Shown: positions 58,707 through 64,000 of the stretch, in pieces
Layout of the letters: the number at the start of each line of letters is the position of its first letter
Position numbering within the stretch: position 1 is the stretch's first letter
Assembly (NCBI GenBank): GCA_963920765.1
Contig: OY987243.1
Location: 15,996,001-16,060,000 of the forward strand
Length of the DNA stretch: 64,000 bases
Source of the DNA: Ulota crispa
Lineage: Eukaryota; Streptophyta; Bryopsida; Orthotrichales; Orthotrichaceae
Direction of reading: 5' to 3'
Made by a program: the position numbers and the translations under genes
Notes under the pieces: model-generated
Databases searched by the model: none
Seen by the model: the letters and a program-made list of their open reading frames with translations, nothing else
What the model was told of the DNA's origin: nothing

Positions 58707-60876
58707 CCCCTAAAGGATCAAGTGTCCCTTTCACAGCACTTGAGAATTTGGGTAAGGTTATCCAAAGTCAATTTCTTGGGGGCTCACACCTCTTTATGAT
58801 TGGATACCACTTGTGATAATGGGGTAATTAAATGGGAGGTATTTAGATCCTTTAAGGTAAATTTTTCCTCCCTTTTTTTAAATAAAAAACTACTTTAGAG
58901 TATTTTAGGGTACCCTATGCTTATTTCTAAATGGTTATATGACCTAATTTTTCAAACCCTACTTTTTTTGCAAATGCAGAAGTATCATAAGAAAATGTTA
59001 TGTGTATACAATGGGTTATAGAAGACTTTGACCTGCAAGAAGATAGTGTAAGAATTTAACACATAGCAAGTCCTTCAAATCATACTTACAAAGTTGCCTT
59101 CCTAAACCCTAATCTATTCTTAAAAATTCCGATAACCCTCAACCACATGCATACTCAAAAAACGGCAAATGACAAGCTTTGAAGTACTAAATCCTAAATT
59201 GGAGAAGAAAAGAGGAAAGGAAGAAAATCGGGTAGATCAAGACGGCATGTTAGTCTAAGCGTGAACCCAAGCTCTTATTATCGAGAATTGCAGAAAAAAC
59301 TGAGTGGTAATGTTGACATCTACCATCGTCGTTGGCAAAAGAAGATAAGAAATCCAACCCTAAATGCAAACTCCACTAAGCTCCCATTCCCTCGCTTGCA
59401 AGTACAGCGCTGTGAGTAAAATTCTGTAAAGAGGATGAGAAGTTTCAATTGCACAACACCCACGTTGCCACTTTCAGCGTGCTCAGATAATCCGGGGAGA
59501 GAAAAATTGCAAACTACAAGAAAGTAATCTCAAATTTGAGAATCCTAAGTGCTAGCAAGAGCAACGGTAGTAGCATAACGGCATGTAAAGAATCCAATGT
59601 GCTTGCCAGCACAAACCCTACTCTTGAGATTCCACAACAATGCTAGCCTTTGCCAGCATGCTTGACCCTTTTTCATTTACCCTATAGCCTGTTGCTAAAC
59701 CCTAAATCGTTACAATCCAAAACTTGGACAAAAAAATCCATTTTTCATCCATATTGCTCATGAACTCTAAACCTTACACTCATCCTACTAAACTATTTTA
59801 GGATAATCTTATAATTTCCACTTTTTTTTTCTACAATATTCTAAAATGGAGGATTATACACCACCCTATTTTACATATAATGAAGCAAGACATATTTTTC
59901 TGATGCTATGATAAATCTAAAAAAGATATAAAATTTATCTCCAATGATTAAAATTGACCCTATTTTTTATCTCACGTAGTTTACTAAAAATTGGAGAGTA
60001 ACCCCCCAAGGTCAATTTTTATTGAATGTTCTCAAAGTTATTACACAAGGTGTAAACATGTATTCTTTAAGTGGAAATGTAATTTTCCTCCAATCCAATG
60101 CCCGGTTCAAAAGTTATGTTGCCTAATAGAATTTGGGTAGTTTAGGTATCTTTGGAGAATCTTATGCTAAAACTCTCATCAACTTTTGAAATTTGTTATG
60201 TATGTAACTAATAAAATACAATATACAATTGTTAAAAAGAAAGAAAAAAAGCTTGCACATTACATTCTAAGAAGAGTCTAAATTTGTTCACTATGTCAAG
60301 GCATTTTCAAGAAAAAATATATTCTTCTAACTTTGGGCCCTATTATCTTTCTATCTATAAACTCAAAGCTCCTAAATTATCTTTTACATATTCTAAATGT
60401 TTGTCTTTAACTTTTCATTGTTCAAATTTCAAATAAAAGACTTCCTCAATGCAAAAGAAATCACAAAAGAATGAGTAATGTATTGCCAATTCATTGAACC
60501 TCCTTGCAATGCAAGATGATTTAGAACAAGCTAGATCCTATATTTGCTTTTGAAAATTTTCATGAATTGATCAACATCATGTACTTATAAATGATCAAAA
60601 CGCTCATTTTTGTGTAAAGTATTTTAATCCAAGACTCAAAATCTATTGACCTTATTTTGCAAGAATGAAAAAAGTTATTTTTCACTTCAAACATTATAAT
60701 CTTACAATCCACACAATCAAATGAGATAATTTTTTTGCACACATTGAATTATTTTTTAACACAATTTTGTAAGGTTAAAACTTAGAAAAAGTTTTCATTT
60801 TCAATTTTGGAGAATGCATTGAAAGTTGACAGTTTTTGATATTTTTTCTCAAAAAACACCCTTGGTCCTTTAGGGG
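58707..60876 (+). mobile_element. TTAA-type element, family C copy 3, interrupted
   Basis: Begins CCCCTAAAGGATC after TTGA (58703-58706) and ends GGTCCTTTAGGGG before TTGA (60877-60880). The identical non-canonical 4-mer on both sides argues for a true target duplication. Removing the hAT-like insert (1236 bp plus 8 bp) leaves 926 bp, close to the 952 bp of copy 2. Confidence 0.85.
58775..60010. mobile_element. hAT-like non-autonomous element (1236 bp)
   Basis: Short inverted ends CTTGGGGG and CCCCCCAAG, with the perfect 8-bp duplication GTCAATTT at 58767-58774 and 60011-60018. It sits in family C copy 3. The interior is richer in unique sequence than the other MITEs (about 59030-59700, including AACCCTAA-type phrases) and could include a captured gene piece, but I recognise no exon or hAT transposase. 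Confidence 0.75.
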
Positions 60877-61275
60877 TTGAAGTTGTAATGGTCATGTTTG
60901 TTATTTTATTTTGCTCACTTTTGGTGAGCCAAATGAACAGTTTGAATGTGAAGAATTGGAACTTTCAAATATTAATCCCTAAAGGACCATTGTCCCTCAG
61001 GGGACAAATGGGATTTCAGGCATGTACCTATGGTTAAACTACTTTGTTTGATTTTTTGAAACTTTTATTGAAGGTGAAGAATTCAAAGATTTACGTGAGA
61101 ATGTAATTTTTCCCTCATTCTGACAATTATTGAAGAAGTTATGCATGAAAATATCAAATATTGGGGAGGAGGGGCAGGCTAGGCAGCACCCTTCTAGTGT
61201 ACTTGAGAGTTGACTAGAACTATGGGCAGCTAGGAAGGGCAGGGATAGCAGTAGTAGTGGGTAGATTTTTGACAA

Positions 61276-61542
61276 GGTCCATTTTCACCCCCCAGCCTGA
61301 CATCCCGAGTTTAGTGGGAGTGGAGGAGGCAAAAGAATTTCAGAGCTATGTTATGATAAACACCTGGTAGTTTTCTTGCAAACTGCACGGAAGTGACGGA
61401 ACTTTCTTTGGGCCCACCTTGGCATACAAAGTTTTTATGCGCACTGAAGCACTTATTTAGGATCTCCAATGTAGGCAGTGTTGTAGTAATTGGAAAACTG
61501 GAGCCTGTGGGGCCTGGCAGAAGTCGGGGGTGGAATGGACCC
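61276..61542. mobile_element. MITE inside family B copy 2 (267 bp)
   Basis: GGTCCATTTTCACCCCCCAG on the left mirrors GGGGGTGGAATGGACC on the right. It is GC-rich compared with its host and accounts exactly for the extra length of the host copy. No clear target duplication. Confidence 0.65.
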
Positions 61543-61595
61543 AGTCCAGGGTTGAAGACACCCACCATTCTACTTGCCCCATGGCAAATTTTATA

Positions 61596-61612
61596 TATAT
61601 ATATATATAGTG
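61596..61612. repeat. Short (TA)n run followed by poly(T)
   Basis: TATATATATATATATAT within family B copy 2, with a T run at about 61624-61640. Confidence 0.85.
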
Positions 61613-62348
61613 GATTGTACTTGATTTTTTTTTTTTTTTTCGAGAGTTGTAATTTTGTAGTATGACTATCTTCTCACCAATTGGATTTATGTAAAACATT
61701 TTTTTGGTCTTTTCACATAGCTTCCAATATTCCCTAGTGTAATTGCAAATTTCATGACCTTCTGTCATTGCAAAATTTTAGAAAGTATGCTAAACACCTC
61801 CAATTCATTTGAAAATTCTCGCACACATACCTAACTTGGTCTTCTACATGGGAAAAATAAACCTCAACTTTGTGTACAATACTTTTTTTGATATGACAAT
61901 GGTCAAAGGCTTCTAAATTTTTTGGGCAATAGGGAAAAAAACTTTTGATTTCACTTTAGATGTAAATATCTCACTCATCACCATCTAGAATGAGCTAAAA
62001 AAATTTCCACATGTACCTCCCATAGTCTAGGACAAGATCTTATGGTTGGATTTCCAAAAAAATAATAATAATAACATTTCTACTTACTCCCCCAAAAGTG
62101 ACATGAGTGATTTTTCACAAAAAAAAAAAGGGGGGGCTTGATCCTGTAGGGGTTAAGAGTTCTCCAGTTGCCTTCCTGAAATCCGAGAGTTAAATTTGAA
62201 ATCTCAAATAAGAAAATACCGAGTTGTACAGTACATATGAGTCCTTCTTCCTAAACCTCTCACTTCAAGATGGACAGCCCGAATAACTGCGGCTACTTAT
62301 TCAGAATGGTAGTATTTCTATGGTAAATTTCTCTTTCTTAACCCTTAA

Positions 62349-63117
62349 CCCCTAAGCGTCTTGGTAGGAAATTTCAGCATATTTTCAAAATGAAACCTTC
62401 AACACATTTCCTTAGTTTTTGGAAAGTTGAATAAGTAATCACATAATCCAAACTGGTTATTCTATACCCAACTATAAATCAAATGTTTTAAACCAGTTTG
62501 ATTTCAAATCCAAGTAAATTTGCAAAATTCTCACCGTTGAGAATCTCATGTTTTCTGATTTGGGCAATAGTTCAAAATATGGATTTTGGACTTTCATGTA
62601 ATATTTTCTCAAAAAAAAGATTTACCTAATGGCTGATCCCATGAGATTGTGTCTTGCTATACTTGATGGAAAAAAAAACTCCACAAATGGATAAAAACCC
62701 CTAAAGATATGATCACTCAAAGTAGCTAGATTCCACTAGCTCCTTACATTAAAGCTATAAAAACCTTGGCCAAACCAAGAAAAAAAAAGTGACACATCAC
62801 CAAACTTCTCCCTTGAACAATACAAGACATGAGAGCACCCATCCCATCTGTTCTCTAAACTGCTCCCTTTGTTTGCCCAAAGACATTCTTCTCCTAATTG
62901 TTAAAAAAAAAAGAATATTTTCCATATTCCATATAGAATCTAGAGCAAAGGAGGCACTTCAAGGAACAACAAGCCGATCAAAAAAAATTCTTGAACTAAC
63001 GACTCCATTTGGACTTGAGTTGCAAACCAAATTTTGAGCTAAAAATGCCTCTTTTGTATTCTTTCACACCTCCAAGCACCCCATTTGGCCATATTGGGCT
63101 CTTTGGTCCTTTAGGGG
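62349..63117. mobile_element. TTAA-type MITE, family D (769 bp)
   Basis: Left end CCCCTAAGCGTCTTGG after TTAA (62345-62348), right end GGTCCTTTAGGGG before TTGA (63118-63121). The two ends differ more than in families A to C. No coding capacity. Confidence 0.65.
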
Positions 63118-63121
63118 TTGA

Positions 63122-63340
63122 ACAACCATAGGGAATAGTATATACTCTGACGTATAATTGTCATTTGCTACCAATAAACTTTTTTAATTTGGGATCTCAA
63201 GTAGCTCACTAGAATTGCATTAATCTATTTTTCAACTTTTTTGTTGGTCTCAAATGTAGTAGAGGTGTGAGTCTATTCCAAATACAAGAAAAACATCCCG
63301 TATTGTATTGGTCGCAAAGGGCCTTTCGATAGTTTAAGGG
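63122..63340 (-). mobile_element. TTAA-type MITE, family E copy 2 (219 bp)
   Basis: Starts directly at the TTGA closing family D and ends TTTAAGGG before TTAA (63341-63344). The interior is the reverse complement of 15424-15657. Confidence 0.65.
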
Positions 63341-63465
63341 TTAAGAGTGCAATATTAGGGACACTTTAACTGTAGGAGTAGAGGCCATAAAAATTGGTTC
63401 ATTTCAACAAAAATTTCAACTCAAACTGCCTCAAGAAAAACTTAGAGCTAATTATAATAAGAGTA

Positions 63466-63913
63466 CCGTAGTGTGACATGGGTCTCATTTTTTATTAATT
63501 GAAAAACGTTAAAAGCAAACTTCCACAAAATGCCAAGAAACAATTAATGAAATTTGTGAAAAATGAGTAGGAGCTACGACAAAAAGTTCACTAATAAAAC
63601 ATTAATGTTGAAAGGGATTTGAATTACCGGTACCTTGAATTGTTAATAATTTAATTTAAAATTGTTACATGTGCATACCCCAGTTCCACTCATGTGAACA
63701 TTATAAAAATTAAACTGTTTTCACTTTTATTGTCCCTTTAAATTTGAAAGGACATGATATTTTGTTAGCATTAAGTATGTGACAATTAGCAAAATAATTA
63801 TGTACTTACAAATTTGAAGTCATCTTCATTTCATATAAGTATAGAGGAACCACTTTGGGTGAAAACAATAATTATTTTGCCATTGCAAAGACAAAACCCA
63901 TGTCACATTGTGG
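63466..63913. mobile_element. TA-flanked MITE (448 bp)
   Basis: Ends CCGTAGTGTGACATGGGTC and CCCATGTCACATTGTGG with TA on both sides (63464-63465, 63914-63915). The interior is AT-rich and non-coding. Confidence 0.65.
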
Positions 63914-64000
63914 TATATTGGGATCCAATTCCCTTGTGTATACAGGCTTTGAGGTCAATAATTTGAGACCATTAGTGCAAACTTTGAAAGCAATAAATGG
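63914..64000. repeat. Dispersed repeat running off the window
   Basis: GGCTTTGAGGTCAATAATTTGAGACCATTAGTGCAAA resembles 32400-32470. The rest lies outside the window. Confidence 0.4.

Larger units (their letters stand above)
60976..62152 (+). mobile_element. TTAA-flanked MITE, family B copy 2, interrupted
   Basis: Begins TCCCTAAAGGACC after TTAA (60972-60975), with the palindrome GTCCCTCAGGGGAC, and ends ATCCTGTAGGGG before TTAA (62153-62156). Subtracting the 267-bp insert leaves 910 bp against 911 bp for copy 1. Confidence 0.85.

Noticed and set aside
2248-63117. CCCTAAA in the TTAA element ends as a telomere-derived signal
   Set aside because: Each end has a single heptamer and no tandem telomeric repeats are present, so resemblance to the plant telomere unit is most likely chance.
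1-64000. CRISPR arrays, bacterial operons or phage-type systems
   Set aside because: There are no regularly spaced repeats with unique spacers and no prokaryotic gene organisation; the spliced gene and transposons show plant nuclear DNA.

Overview
The window looks like gene-poor, AT-rich nuclear DNA of a land plant. The only host gene I can support is a four-exon TCTP (translationally controlled tumour protein) gene at 34327-35987. Its GT-AG introns, its GC-rich exons in AT-rich surroundings, and the plant-type LTR elements, SINEs, MITEs and Helitron around it all point to a plant chromosome. The protein departs from the usual flowering-plant TCTP in its middle and C-terminal part, so a seedless plant (moss, liverwort, lycophyte or fern) is possible, but that is a weak inference.

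Layout. 1-14000: an old, heavily broken Ty1/copia element on the minus strand (RNase H near 1130 to the primer-binding site at 13740), split by a TTAA-flanked MITE (2248-3165), a 4.8 kb block of repeats (about 4.7-9.5 kb) and a 1.3 kb block (10.75-12.05 kb). 14-24.4 kb: a CACTA MITE, a 30-bp tandem array, short TTAA elements, a small LTR element with 426-bp LTRs, a long minisatellite, a MITE inside a diffuse tandem repeat, and a tRNA-derived SINE. 24.4-34 kb: a PIF/Harbinger-like MITE, a foldback element carrying a CACTA MITE, a TTAA element, a short Helitron and another CACTA MITE. 34.3-36 kb: TCTP. 36.4-64 kb: densely stacked non-autonomous DNA transposons, many adjacent or nested.

The most notable system is a set of related non-autonomous elements with ends CCCCTAAAGGACC...GGTCCTTTAGGGG, flanked by TTAA (sometimes TTGA or TCAA). 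At least ten well-bounded copies fall into several subfamilies (about 920, 910, 950, 770 and 230 bp). A TTAA target and CCC-starting ends are the hallmark of piggyBac-type transposition, which is not a usual class in land plants. Element lengths agree closely once nested insertions are subtracted, which supports the boundaries. No transposase is visible in the window, so an autonomous partner would have to lie elsewhere.

A second group has TA target sites and ends starting AGGTAG or AGGTAA (Tc1/mariner-like). Others carry TAA/TTA (PIF/Harbinger-like), 3-bp (CACTA), 8-bp (hAT-like) and 9-bp (Mutator-like) duplications, so most classes of plant cut-and-paste transposon have left a miniature here. 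All calls come from reading the sequence; no database search was possible.
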